64,000 nucleotides of DNA from Pseudomonas sp. TH41. GTDB lineage: Bacteria > Pseudomonadota > Gammaproteobacteria > Pseudomonadales > Pseudomonadaceae. The notes below the pieces were generated by a model, which saw only the letters and a program-made list of their open reading frames with translations, was not told where the DNA came from and did not search any database. Both the position numbers and the translations under genes were made by a program. The DNA is taken from contig NZ_JAEKFH010000003.1 in assembly GCF_016650695.1 (NCBI RefSeq), positions 1,880,001 through 1,944,000 on the forward strand, written 5' to 3'. Positions 1 through 8,579 of this stretch are shown here, piece after piece (position 1 is the stretch's first letter; the number at the start of each line of letters is the position of its first letter).

Positions 1-546
1 CATACCACGCTTGTCCGGGAACCACTTGATCAGGGTCGAGACCGGCGAGATGTAACCCAGGCCCAGGCCAATACCGCCAATGACCCCGGAGCCGACCCAC
101 ATCAGCCAGATCTGATGGGTATAAATCCCCAGCGCCGAAATCAGCAGACCACCGCACCAGCACAGTGCCGATACAACGCCAGCCTTGCGCGGGCCGGCGT
201 GCTCCAGCCAGCCACCCCAGATTGCGGCCGAGCAGCCGAGGAAGATGAAGAAAAGGGTGTAGATCCAGCCGAGCATCGAGATCGGCCAGTCGCATTGCGA
301 CGAGAAGATTTGCGAAATGAAGCTTATGTCCGGGGCACAGGTCACAGCCTTGGTGACACCCAAGGCTTTGGACAGTGGCAGCCAGAACACCGAGAAGCCG
401 TACGCCATGCCGATGCACAGATGAATAGCCAGCGCGGCCGGCGGTACCAGCCAACGGTTAAAACCGGGCTTGGCGATGATGCGCTCCTTGGACAGGAACG
501 CGGGCGGGTCGGCTTTAAGGCCGTCCGCCGTAATGCTCGTGGTCAT
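1..546 (-). CDS. OFA-family MFS transporter, N-terminal part (runs off the window)
   Basis: The reverse strand encodes about 182 residues from an ATG at 546 and continues beyond base 1, so only the N-terminal part is present. The product begins MTTSITADGL and then has alternating hydrophobic segments: an early transmembrane helix in AIHLCIGMAYGFSVFWLPLS, then GWIYTLFFIFLG and GVIGGIGLGLGYISPVSTLI. This matches the oxalate/formate antiporter (OFA) branch of the major facilitator superfamily, inner-membrane carriers of small organic acids. The glycine-rich GxxGGIGxGxGY stretch is characteristic of the family. The substrate cannot be inferred from this fragment. Confidence 0.85.
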   Translation of the reverse strand, partial: MTTSITADGLKADPPAFLSKERIIAKPGFNRWLVPPAALAIHLCIGMAYGFSVFWLPLSKALGVTKAVTCAPDISFISQIFSSQCDWPISMLGWIYTLFFIFLGCSAAIWGGWLEHAGPRKAGVVSALCWCGGLLISALGIYTHQIWLMWVGSGVIGGIGLGLGYISPVSTLIKWFPDKRGM

Positions 547-892
547 TGTGTATCCCCCAATTATTAGTAGGGTCCGCCAGCCGTTCCTCATCCCCAGCCT
601 TTATGCACGCGGGCATGACCGTTTTCTCGATGAAGCTTCATGTTGGTGCGACATCTCGTCGCAGAAGGACGGACGAACCGGCAGAGGTTACCATTTGCAC
701 GTGACAGAAAAATCAAACTGATATCACCTTTTATACGTTATCCGATCTCTTCACCTGTAGGAGCTGCCGAAGGCTGCGATCTTTTGATCTTTTGATCTTT
801 TGATTTTTTGTAAATCCGTAGAAAGATCAAAAGATCGCAGCCTTCGGCAGCTCCTACCTTGTGCGAACCGCGTAAAACTCACGGGAATCACC
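547..892. other. Intergenic region with one REP doublet
   Basis: This 346-base gap between the divergently transcribed MFS gene and the acetyltransferase has no convincing gene. The first 200 bases should hold the MFS promoter and leader. From 757 it is filled by the REP doublet described next. Confidence 0.6.
757..857. repeat. REP doublet (GTAGGAGCTGCCGAAGG type)
   Basis: Two arms of about 36 bases face each other. The left arm begins GTAGGAGCTGCCGAAGGCTG at 757 and the right arm ends at 857 with its reverse complement. The junction contains a short tandem TTTTGATC repeat (three units, near 780-803). It is the same family as the elements at 30958, 41643 and 43826. Confidence 0.9.
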
Positions 893-1297
893 ATGCCTAT
901 CATTGTCGAGCCGCTGAACGAAGCCACTTACCAGGATCAGCAGGATCTGCAGAAGATCTACCGCGATGCGCCGGACTGGTTGTTCGCCCCATTCATCGGG
1001 GATGTGCAGTTGATCGAAGCCTGCTTGCGCGATGGTTCGTTGATTGGCGGTCGTTTCAACGATCGCCTGTTGGGCGCGGCACGCCTGCAACGGCACCAGG
1101 ACTTGTGGCACTTGTCCCAACTATGTGTAAGAAAAATCACCCGTCGCCGTGGCGTCGCCGAGCGCTTGGTGAGCGAAGCACAGAAGATGGCGTCGCAATC
1201 GGGTGCAACCTTGCGCTTGCTGGCACCTGCCGGGCACCTCGAAGCTCAGGCACTCGCGGCAAAACTGAAAGTGCCGCTGGATGTACTGCCGACGTGA
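893..1297 (+). CDS. PanZ-like GNAT acetyltransferase family protein
   Basis: A 134-residue single-domain protein starting MPIIVEPLNE. An in-frame extension back to position 800 would run through the REP arm and is rejected. The segment LCVRKITRRRGVAERLV is a GNAT acetyl-CoA pyrophosphate-binding loop (R-R-x-G-x-A). Small proteins of this type are annotated in pseudomonads as PanZ family acetyl-CoA sensors; the enterobacterial PanZ binds and matures aspartate decarboxylase PanD. That role here is inference from family resemblance, and it could be an ordinary N-acetyltransferase. It stands alone, 78 bases upstream of the asmA operon. Confidence 0.75.
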   Translation: MPIIVEPLNEATYQDQQDLQKIYRDAPDWLFAPFIGDVQLIEACLRDGSLIGGRFNDRLLGAARLQRHQDLWHLSQLCVRKITRRRGVAERLVSEAQKMASQSGATLRLLAPAGHLEAQALAAKLKVPLDVLPT

Positions 1298-1375
1298 TCG
1301 CTGACCGGTCGTCCGTTTTGGAGCGCTATACTCCCCGGCTAAATTTCGAATTCGTTTAACTACAAGGACTCGCCC

Positions 1376-3607
1376 ATGAAAGCGTTCGGCAAAATCCTGG
1401 GTCTGGTACTTCTCGGGCTGTTGCTGATCATTGTGGCGCTGGGCTTTGCCCTGACGCACCTCTTCGATCCCAACGACTATAAAGACGAGATTCGCCAGAT
1501 TGCCCGCGACAAGGCCCACATCGAGCTGACGCTCAATGGCGATATCGGCTGGAGCCTGTTCCCATGGCTGGGCCTGGAATTGCACGAAGCCAGTGTCGCG
1601 ACCCTGATCAAACCCACCGAGCCGTTCGCAGATTTGCAAATGCTCGGCCTCTCCGTCCGTGTGCTGCCACTGCTTCGCCGTGAAGTGCAGATGAGCGATG
1701 TGCGCGTCGAAGGCTTGAACCTGCGCCTGAACCGCGACAAGGACGGCCATGGCAATTGGGAAGACATTGGCAAGGTTCCGGCGCCAGCCGGCTCGACCAC
1801 ATCTCCCGCCACCGCCACCACCCCCGAATCAACGGCGCAGGCCCCTGTCCCAACGGAAAAACCGTCCCAGCCAATCCGCCTGGACATCGACAGCCTGACC
1901 GTCAACAACGCCCGCGTTGAATATAACGACGAGAAGACCGGCAAGCAGTTCAGCGCCGAAAGCATTCAGCTCAGCACTGGCCCGGTTCACGACTCCACCA
2001 ATATCCCGGTCAAACTCACTGCGTTCCTCGGCACCAACCAGCCGGTTTTGCGAGTACGGACGGAGCTCAATGGCGAGCTGCGGTTCGAGCGCGCATTGCA
2101 GCGCTACAAACTCGAAGACATGAAGCTGTCCGGCGAAGTCGCCGGCGATCCGCTGCAAGGCAAAACCATGACCTTCGCCGCCCAAGGGCAGTTGCTGCTG
2201 GATAAAGCCGCGAACGTCGCCGAATGGACCGGAATCAAGATCTCTGCCAACCAACTGCGTGCGTTGGGCGAGTTGAAAGTCAACGACCTCGACAAGACCC
2301 CGCAAATCAACGGCGGCATTTCGATTGCCCAGTTCGACCTGGCGAAGTTCGTCGACAGCATCGGTCAGACACTGCCGATCATGGCGGAAGGCAGCCTGAG
2401 CAAAGTCGAATTGGTCAGCCGCGTTGCCGGTACGCCGACCAGTGTGTCGTTCGACAACATCAACCTGAAAGTCGATGACAGCAGCTTCAGCGGCCGCCTC
2501 GCCGTCGAGGATTTCGCCAAGCAATCGCTGCGCGCGGTGCTGAAGGTCGACACGTTTAACGTCGATCGCTACCTGCCGCCGAAATCTGCCGAAGCCAACA
2601 GCGCGACGCAGGTCCGTAAGGCCGAAGTGGCCAGCACCGAAGCCAATGCATTGGCCGGCGCCGGCAGCACACCTCTGCCGGAAAAACCGACCAAAGGCCC
2701 GTGGAGCACCGCGCGCCTGTTGCCAGTGGAACGGCTAAGCCAACTTGATGTGGACGCTGACTTGACCTTCGGCCAGCTGACCCTCGACAAACTGTCCATC
2801 CAGAACGCGGCACTCAAGGCCACGGCCCAGGGCGGCCTGCTGACGCTGGAGACCTTGCGCGGCGACCTCTACGACGGCAACTTCGACGCCAAGGGCACCC
2901 TCGACGTACGCCAGCAAGTGCCCGCGATGAACCTGCAAACACGCCTCAGCAAAGTGCCTGTGGAAAAAATCCTCGAGAGCCAGGGTAAAAATCCGCCGGT
3001 CAAAGGTCTCGTCACGCTCAATAGCAACCTGACCGGTAGCGGCAACAGCGAAAGCGCACTGATCGACAGCCTCAACGGCAACGCCAGCTTCGTCATCAAC
3101 AACGGCGTGCTGCTCAACGCCAACCTTGAACAGCAACTGTGTAAAGGCATTGCCACGCTAAACCGCAAAACCCTCAGCGGCGAGCCACGGGGCAAGGACA
3201 CACCGTTCCAGGAGCTCAAGGGCAACCTGATCTTGCGTAACGGTGTGGCCAGCAACCCGGACCTGAAAGTCCGAATTCCGGGCATGACCGTCAACGGTGA
3301 CGGCGATGTCGACCTGCGGGTGCTGGGCATGGATTACCGCGTGGGCGTTATCGTCGAAGGCGACAAGAGCGACATGCCGGACCCGGCCTGCCAGGTCGGC
3401 GAGAAGTTCATCGGCATCGAGTGGCCGCTGCGCTGCCGTGGCCCATTGGAACTGGGCGCCAAGGCCTGCCGTCTCGACAACGAGCGCATGGGCCAGGTCG
3501 CCAGCAAACTGGCGGGTGAAAAAATCAGCGAGAAAATCGACGAGAAGCTTGGCGACAAAGTCAGCCCGGAATTGAAAAACGCGCTGAAGGGACTGTTCAA
3601 GCGATGA
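1376..3607 (+). CDS. asmA: AsmA family protein
   Basis: A 743-residue protein with one N-terminal membrane anchor (about residues 7-28) followed by a long periplasmic region typical of AsmA/TamB-like proteins. Residues 30-130 contain the conserved AsmA start ([12 protein letters not shown], then [17 protein letters not shown]), and the C-terminal AsmA_2-like part carries [15 protein letters not shown] proline/alanine/threonine-rich low-complexity linker lies near residues 140-165. AsmA-like proteins bridge the envelope and affect phospholipid transport and outer-membrane assembly. The ATG is preceded by an AAGGA ribosome site, and the stop overlaps the start of mutY by four bases, so the two are co-translated. 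Confidence 0.9.
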   Translation: MKAFGKILGLVLLGLLLIIVALGFALTHLFDPNDYKDEIRQIARDKAHIELTLNGDIGWSLFPWLGLELHEASVATLIKPTEPFADLQMLGLSVRVLPLLRREVQMSDVRVEGLNLRLNRDKDGHGNWEDIGKVPAPAGSTTSPATATTPESTAQAPVPTEKPSQPIRLDIDSLTVNNARVEYNDEKTGKQFSAESIQLSTGPVHDSTNIPVKLTAFLGTNQPVLRVRTELNGELRFERALQRYKLEDMKLSGEVAGDPLQGKTMTFAAQGQLLLDKAANVAEWTGIKISANQLRALGELKVNDLDKTPQINGGISIAQFDLAKFVDSIGQTLPIMAEGSLSKVELVSRVAGTPTSVSFDNINLKVDDSSFSGRLAVEDFAKQSLRAVLKVDTFNVDRYLPPKSAEANSATQVRKAEVASTEANALAGAGSTPLPEKPTKGPWSTARLLPVERLSQLDVDADLTFGQLTLDKLSIQNAALKATAQGGLLTLETLRGDLYDGNFDAKGTLDVRQQVPAMNLQTRLSKVPVEKILESQGKNPPVKGLVTLNSNLTGSGNSESALIDSLNGNASFVINNGVLLNANLEQQLCKGIATLNRKTLSGEPRGKDTPFQELKGNLILRNGVASNPDLKVRIPGMTVNGDGDVDLRVLGMDYRVGVIVEGDKSDMPDPACQVGEKFIGIEWPLRCRGPLELGAKACRLDNERMGQVASKLAGEKISEKIDEKLGDKVSPELKNALKGLFKR

Positions 3608-4671
3608 ATGCCGAGCAGTTTTCATCAGCGGTGCTCGATTGGTACGACCGCCACGGCCGCCACGATTTGCCCTGGCAACAAGGCATCACCCCGTATCGGG
3701 TGTGGGTCTCGGAAATCATGCTGCAGCAAACCCAGGTCAGCACCGTGCTGAACTATTTCGACCGTTTCATGGCCTCGCTGCCAACGGTTGAAGCCTTGGC
3801 CGCCGCACCCGAAGATGAGGTGCTGCACCTGTGGACTGGCCTCGGCTACTACACCCGTGCACGCAATCTGCAAAAGACCGCGAAGATCGTCGTCGCCGAA
3901 TACGGCGGCGAGTTTCCACAGGATGTGGAGAAGCTTGTGGATCTGCCGGGCATCGGCCTGTCCACGGCCGGTGCTATCGCCAGTCTGAGCATGGGACTGC
4001 GGGCGCCGATCCTCGACGGCAACGTTAAACGGGTGCTGGCGCGGTTTACGGCCCAAGAGGGTTACCCGGGCGAGCCTAAGGTCGCCAAACAGCTGTGGGC
4101 GAACGCTGAGCGCTTTACGCCGCATGACCGGGTCAACGCCTACACCCAGGCAATGATGGATTTGGGCGCCACGCTGTGCACTCGCAGCAAACCGAGTTGT
4201 TTGCTCTGTCCGCTTGAAAAGGGTTGCGAAGCACACCTGCTTGGCCTGGAAACGCGCTACCCGATCCCCAAGCCGCGCAAAGCCGTGCCACAGAAGCGCA
4301 CGCTGATGCCGATGCTCGCCAATGGCGAAGGCGCCATTCTGCTTTACCGGCGGCCTTCCACGGGCTTGTGGGGCGGACTCTGGAGCCTGCCGGAACTCGA
4401 TGACCTCGATGACCTGCAACATCTGGCGTCGCAGCACTCGCTGGAACTGGGCACGCAACAAGCGCTGCCGAGCCTGGTGCACACCTTCAGTCATTTTCAG
4501 TTATCCATCGAACCCTGGCTGGTTCAGGTCCAGGAGGCCGGCCATCACGTGGCCGAGGCCGACTGGCTCTGGTATAACCTCGCCACCCCGCCGCGCCTGG
4601 GCCTTGCTGCCCCGGTCAAAACCTTGCTCGAACGCGCGGCCGCCGTATTGAACGCAGGAGAGTCGTCATGA
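3604..4671 (+). CDS. mutY: A/G-specific adenine DNA glycosylase MutY
   Basis: A 355-residue base-excision repair enzyme that removes adenine mispaired with 8-oxoguanine. Visible features: catalytic Glu37 in [11 protein letters not shown]; the helix-hairpin-helix [14 protein letters not shown] near residue 115; catalytic Asp138 in ILDGNVKRV; an iron-sulfur loop with Cys192, 199, 202 and 208 spaced C-x6-C-x2-C-x5-C; and a C-terminal Nudix-like domain that recognises 8-oxoG ([11 protein letters not shown]). The length is normal. It overlaps asmA at its start and yggX at its end by ATGA junctions, giving the conserved pseudomonad asmA-mutY-yggX operon. Confidence 0.97.
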   Translation: MNAEQFSSAVLDWYDRHGRHDLPWQQGITPYRVWVSEIMLQQTQVSTVLNYFDRFMASLPTVEALAAAPEDEVLHLWTGLGYYTRARNLQKTAKIVVAEYGGEFPQDVEKLVDLPGIGLSTAGAIASLSMGLRAPILDGNVKRVLARFTAQEGYPGEPKVAKQLWANAERFTPHDRVNAYTQAMMDLGATLCTRSKPSCLLCPLEKGCEAHLLGLETRYPIPKPRKAVPQKRTLMPMLANGEGAILLYRRPSTGLWGGLWSLPELDDLDDLQHLASQHSLELGTQQALPSLVHTFSHFQLSIEPWLVQVQEAGHHVAEADWLWYNLATPPRLGLAAPVKTLLERAAAVLNAGESS

Positions 4672-4940
4672 CCCGCACCATCATGTGCCGCAAGTACAAA
4701 GAAGAATTGCCCGCCCTGGAACGCGCTCCCTTCCCGGGCGCAAAAGGTCAGGACATTTTTGACCACGTCTCGGCCAAGGCCTGGGCCGACTGGCAGAAAC
4801 ACCAAACCCTGCTGATCAACGAAAAACGCCTGAACATGATGAACGCCGAAGACCGCAAATATCTTCAGGGCGAGATGGACAAGTTCTTTTCCGGCGAGGA
4901 ATACGCCAAGGCTGACGGCTACGTTCCCCCGGCCGAATAA
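4668..4940 (+). CDS. yggX: Oxidative damage protection / Fe(II)-trafficking protein YggX
   Basis: A 90-residue cytosolic protein starting [20 protein letters not shown]. It contains the family's conserved Cys7 and the [11 protein letters not shown] and NEKRLNMMN segments. YggX protects iron-sulfur enzymes from oxidative damage and is proposed to carry labile Fe(II). That fits its place directly behind mutY, itself an iron-sulfur enzyme, with an ATGA overlap and a good AGGAG site inside the mutY end. Confidence 0.96.
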   Translation: MTRTIMCRKYKEELPALERAPFPGAKGQDIFDHVSAKAWADWQKHQTLLINEKRLNMMNAEDRKYLQGEMDKFFSGEEYAKADGYVPPAE

Positions 4941-5004
4941 TCCCGTATTTTCGAGGGTCGGAACGTAAGCGACGGTAATAATTAAAATTTTTTTGAAAAC
5001 TTTC

Positions 5005-5033
5005 TTGACGACCCCCTGAAAAACCAGTTTAAT
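5005..5033 (+). promoter_or_regulatory. Promoter of tRNA-Phe
   Basis: TTGACG at 5005-5010 and TTTAAT at 5028-5033 are separated by 17 bases. The GC-rich discriminator GCGCCCC follows, as in stringently controlled stable-RNA promoters. The tRNA begins 10 bases downstream of the -10 box. Confidence 0.8.
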
Positions 5034-5043
5034 GCGCCCCGTT

Positions 5044-5119
5044 GCCCAGATAGCTCAGTCGGTAGAGCAGGGGATTGAAAATCCCCGTGTCGGCGGTTCG
5101 ATTCCGTCTCTGGGCACCA
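5044..5119 (+). tRNA. tRNA-Phe (GAA anticodon)
   Basis: A 76-base cloverleaf. The acceptor stem GCCCAGA pairs with TCTGGGC, the D-arm is TAGCTCAGTCGGTAGAGC, the anticodon stem-loop GGGGA-TTGAAAA-TCCCC places GAA, the T-arm contains GGTTCGATTCC, and CCA is encoded at 5117-5119. Confidence 0.98.
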
Positions 5120-5128
5120 AATACCGAA

Positions 5129-5159
5129 AACCCTGAATCGCAAGATTCAGGGTTTTTTT
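5129..5159 (+). terminator. Rho-independent terminator of tRNA-Phe
   Basis: An 11-bp stem AACCCTGAATC / GATTCAGGGTT closes a GCAA tetraloop and is followed by a run of T. Confidence 0.92.
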
Positions 5160-5452
5160 ATGCCCGGGATTTGATGAGGTGCCGTTTCAGTCACCATCGA
5201 AGCTCCGAACGAAGCATCAATCCCCCACCTCCTCACTACGCCAGCAAGCGCCTGTAACGCTTGCCGAGGCTGAGTCCCGAGAAGCGTCAGCCAGCATTGG
5301 CGATCGGCCCTTCATGGCCGTCTCTCGGGTCTATCGGAACGCTCCGTATGCTTTAACGGAAATGGATGACATACGCTAATCATCGGATTCGGCAGAATCG
5401 GATGAGGAGCTGCCGCATAACCGGGAGCAGAGACACAACAGGGATGTAGACA

Positions 5453-6532
5453 ATGACTGACGCCATCAAACAAGACGTCGAAACCGCGGAGTTTTTTACT
5501 GAACGAGAAGTCAGGACTTTCAGCTTTGATATTCGGCAGTCAACAGTGCTTCATGAGTTCGCCGAAGAACTGGCCGCTATCGGCGGGCCGCAGGCACCTG
5601 GAGCCAAGTCCAAAGCCTCCCTGGCAGCCACCGAATTAAAGTTTTCGTTTTCGAAAGACCAATGCGCACTGCTGGAGGCCTACTCCGATGGCCTTGTTTG
5701 CGTGTTGATCTTTGAAGGGCTGCAAAAAATCACCGATGCCAGCCCTCCAAATGAACTACCAGACCTGACATCCCTGGAAAATCGATACGACGTCCTTTGC
5801 CTGGCCGCCCGTAATCAGATCTTGTTGAAACTGGTGGATAACTGCGCCTTTGCCTACGACATGGACAACGAAGGGAAGCTGGTTCGATTGGTGGCCAACT
5901 TCAAGGGCGGAGGACTCATTAAAATCAATGCCGAGCCGGACACCAAAGAACTGAGCTCCCATTCCGGCCTGGCGCTCGGCCCGCATACCGAGGCGCCTTA
6001 CTGGTGCGCCGTAAACGCGAAAGACGGGCACTCTCCCTCGCCGTCGTCGCTCATACTTTCCGCCCTGTGGAACCCGAGCCTGGAACCGACCTCGGTAATA
6101 CCGCTGCTACCCGTACTGGAAAAAATCGGCGTAACCAACTGCCTCGCGCTAACCACAGGGAGTTTTCAGTTCACCCGCAGTGACTCCTTCGTCAGTGGCA
6201 AGGGAGCGGATGGTCGCAATGTTTCGATTCTGGAGTTTGATGACAAGGTCGGCGTCGCCGCCCGTTTCAACTCATACCGTTTTTCGGTCAACGACAACGC
6301 CTCAAATTTTGTCAAAACGGCCTACGCCGCCCTTTGCCAGGGTGTAGGCAAAGCAACTCCAGTCAAATACACGCTGACGCAAGAGTCGGCCATGGTCATC
6401 AATAACGTCCGGGCCCTGCACTGTCGCGATGTCATCAAAGACAACAGACGTGTTCTGGTTCGCATTTTCGGGCTGTCGAAATTCTCTTCTCCTCTTGTTG
6501 TTTCAGAGGACCCGTTGCAGCTGCAGGGCTGA
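5453..6532 (+). CDS. Fe(II)/2-oxoglutarate oxygenase, TauD/clavaminate synthase-like with HXE motif
   Basis: A 359-residue protein with the cupin-type iron site of the clavaminate-synthase-like branch: His178-Thr-Glu180 in LGPHTEAPYW, distal His323 in ALHCRD and 2-oxoglutarate-binding Arg337 in RRVLVRIFG. HXE in place of HXD is seen in enzymes such as asparagine oxygenase and arginine hydroxylases, so a free or carrier-bound amino acid is a plausible substrate. This is inference. A TSUP transporter gene follows 76 bases downstream on the same strand, suggesting that a product or sulfonate is exported. The roughly 290-base leader shows no other gene. Confidence 0.8.
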   Translation: MTDAIKQDVETAEFFTEREVRTFSFDIRQSTVLHEFAEELAAIGGPQAPGAKSKASLAATELKFSFSKDQCALLEAYSDGLVCVLIFEGLQKITDASPPNELPDLTSLENRYDVLCLAARNQILLKLVDNCAFAYDMDNEGKLVRLVANFKGGGLIKINAEPDTKELSSHSGLALGPHTEAPYWCAVNAKDGHSPSPSSLILSALWNPSLEPTSVIPLLPVLEKIGVTNCLALTTGSFQFTRSDSFVSGKGADGRNVSILEFDDKVGVAARFNSYRFSVNDNASNFVKTAYAALCQGVGKATPVKYTLTQESAMVINNVRALHCRDVIKDNRRVLVRIFGLSKFSSPLVVSEDPLQLQG

Positions 6533-6608
6533 TTTTTGTTACACGTTCAGACTGTTGAATGGCCAGTCATGTGGATGACTCGCCAATAATTATAAAAGAG
6601 GGAATGTA

Positions 6609-7400
6609 ATGTCTTGGGATGTCATTGGCATGTTGGCGCTCGTCGCGTTTTGCGCCGGCTTTTTTGATGCGATTGCAGGTGGTGGCGGGCTGATTACCTT
6701 GCCGGCGCTGTTTTTGGCCGGGGTAGACCCCATCAGTGCGATTGCAACGAACAAGTTCCAGGCCGCTTCGGCAACTATTTCGGCAACTATAACTTTTGCT
6801 CGCAAAGGAATGATCGAGTGGCGCGAAGGCCGTTTCCTGGTTATCTGCGGATTTATTGGCGGCGCCAGTGGTGCCTTGCTGGTCAGCTCTATTGATAAGC
6901 GTTATCTGGAAGTTTGCGTGCCTGTCATGCTGATTCTGGTGGCCATCTATTTTGCGTTCTCTCCAAAGCTGGCCAATGAAGATCGACGCAAGAGAATCGG
7001 TATTCTGCTTTTTTCGTTTACCGTGGCGCCGATCCTGGGCTTTTACGACGGTATATTTGGTCCCGGTGTGGGCTCTTTCTTTATTGTCGGGTTCGTACTT
7101 CTCTGCGGTTTGGGCATGATGCGGGCCATGAGTTTTACCAAACTTGCCAACGCCTCATGCAACCTGGGTTCTCTTGCGGTCTTCATTACCAAAGGTGTGA
7201 TTATCTGGCCGATTGCCATAGCCATGGCTTTGGCGGCCTTCATCGGCGCTCAATTGGGCGCACGAGCCGCAGTCCGGGTCGGTCCACGGTTGATTAAACC
7301 CATGTTGATCGTGGTCTGCTGCGCCTTGGCCATCAAGCTGCTGAGCGTAGAAACCAATCCTTTGCGCGTTGCGGTCATCCAGTCATTGGCTTCGTCATGA
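6609..7400 (+). CDS. TSUP family (TauE/SafE) membrane transporter
   Basis: A 263-residue integral membrane protein with about eight hydrophobic helices. It has the family's N-terminal glycine-rich element (FDAIAGGGGLITLPALFLAG) followed by ATNKFQA, and the second-repeat signature FYDGIFGPGVGSF. TSUP proteins export sulfite, sulfoacetate or related small organic anions across the inner membrane. A GAGGGA site precedes the ATG. Its position directly after the oxygenase suggests one transcription unit; the substrate is unknown. Confidence 0.88.
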   Translation: MSWDVIGMLALVAFCAGFFDAIAGGGGLITLPALFLAGVDPISAIATNKFQAASATISATITFARKGMIEWREGRFLVICGFIGGASGALLVSSIDKRYLEVCVPVMLILVAIYFAFSPKLANEDRRKRIGILLFSFTVAPILGFYDGIFGPGVGSFFIVGFVLLCGLGMMRAMSFTKLANASCNLGSLAVFITKGVIIWPIAIAMALAAFIGAQLGARAAVRVGPRLIKPMLIVVCCALAIKLLSVETNPLRVAVIQSLASS

Positions 7401-7455
7401 TCAATTGAGCTTACAACCGAGATCGCAGATTGCCTGGATAAGTAGCCTGCAACCC

Positions 7456-7905
7456 TCAGTCATCACCATTCCAGTGGAAAACCAGATTGCGAGCGGTATC
7501 GCTTCCAACGTCCGTAGTGTCACGCCGCTCCTGACCATTGCGCGTCGCGACAACGACATACTTGCCAGGAGGTAGTTGAACGTAAACCAGCGGTCCAGCC
7601 TGACTCAACGTCAGTACCGTCTGCCCTGGTGCTTTCTGGATGAGCACGTCCACATCGGGAATGTATTTGTTCTCCGCTCCGACGGAGAAAGTCATGTGCA
7701 GGTTGTAGCCGGTGGTTTGCTGGATGGCTTTCGACTCATCCTCGCCGATACCGCCGGAGAGGTAAGTGATCCCGTTTTGCTCTTGTCGCTGGACTTGCAC
7801 GCCGGCATTGTCGATGGGCTCGAGGCTGGCAGCCATCGACATGACCGGCAACATCAACAGGCCGACGGCGGCGATAGGTAGAAGGAATGCATGAATGTGT
7901 TTCAT
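7456..7905 (-). CDS. Secreted protein with carboxypeptidase-regulatory-like beta domain
   Basis: A 149-residue protein with a clear signal peptide (basic start MKHIH, hydrophobic core to about residue 20, cleavage after SMAA). The mature part contains alternating beta-strand segments such as QAGPLVYVQLPPGKYVVVATRNGQ, resembling the PPGKY signature of CarboxypepD_reg-like or transthyretin-like folds. It probably works in the periplasm. No enzyme motif is visible and the function is unknown. It is convergent with the TSUP gene. Confidence 0.75.
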   Translation of the reverse strand: MKHIHAFLLPIAAVGLLMLPVMSMAASLEPIDNAGVQVQRQEQNGITYLSGGIGEDESKAIQQTTGYNLHMTFSVGAENKYIPDVDVLIQKAPGQTVLTLSQAGPLVYVQLPPGKYVVVATRNGQERRDTTDVGSDTARNLVFHWNGDD

Positions 7906-8014
7906 AGAGGCGACTCCCGAGCTCTACAGAGCCCATTAGTTACCCTATTTTCGATTTCTCTGCGTACGGCCAGTTTTAGATTGATTTGATCTTGGATTCA
8001 CTGCGAATTCGTCA

Positions 8015-8138
8015 GAACGCTACCCCTGTAGGAGCGAGCTTGCTCGCGATGGACGTTAACGATGACGCGTGCTTTCTGGATGAACGCGCCGCCCTTAGGT
8101 TCTTCGCGAGCGAGCTCGCTCCTACAGGGGTAGCGTTC
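8015..8138. repeat. REP doublet (GTAGGAGCGAGCTTGCTCGCGA type)
   Basis: Arms of about 35 bases face each other with one mismatch. The left arm begins GAACGCTACCCCTGTAGG at 8015 and the right arm ends GTAGCGTTC at 8138. It lies between the secreted-protein gene and the DUF1016 remnant. Confidence 0.92.
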
Positions 8139-8143
8139 CGACG

Positions 8144-8493
8144 ATGGGCGCTCCACGGTCTCAAACCGTAGGCGGCCCCTCGCTGCTTGGCAATCTTGGC
8201 GAACTGATCCGCCAGGCGCGACAGAAAGTGCTGCGAACGGTCGATACCGTCCAGGTACAAACCTGCTGGCAGATTGGAAGGCATATTGTGGAGTTCGAGC
8301 AGGAAGGGGCCAAGCGAGCAGGCTATGGCAAACAGTTGCTGTCGACGCTGGCACAGAGTCTGACAGCGGAGTTCGGGAAAGGCTTTGACGCTTCCAACCT
8401 TCGCTACATGCGTCTGTATGCGTCTGTTCTATCAAGCATTCCCAATTCGTGACGCACTGCGTCACGAATTGAGCTGGACCCACTACCGCAAAG
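8144..8493 (+). pseudogene. Truncated, frameshifted DUF1016 (PDDEXK nuclease YhcG-like) N-terminal fragment
   Basis: The frame from 8144 encodes a DUF1016 N-terminal winged-helix segment (LLGNLGELIRQARQ, then CWQIGRHIVEFEQEG and AEFGKGFDASNLRYMRLY) and then hits a stop at 8450. The 10-base unit ATGCGTCTGT is tandemly duplicated at 8408-8417 and 8418-8427. Removing one copy restores the family sequence RYMRLFYQAFPIRDALRHEL followed by SWTHYR, after which homology stops near 8493. The gene therefore carries a slippage-type frameshift and has also lost its C-terminal nuclease half. Confidence 0.85.
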
Positions 8494-8579
8494 GTTCGAA
8501 CTGCTGTTCACATAATTCTTACCCGGGCAAAACTATGATGCTCGTCCGTATGCAATGAGCCTGATAGGGCGATCCCATT

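Noticed and set aside
800..892. N-terminal extension of the PanZ-like gene
   Set aside because: Translates REP sequence; the ATG at 893 gives the normal family length.
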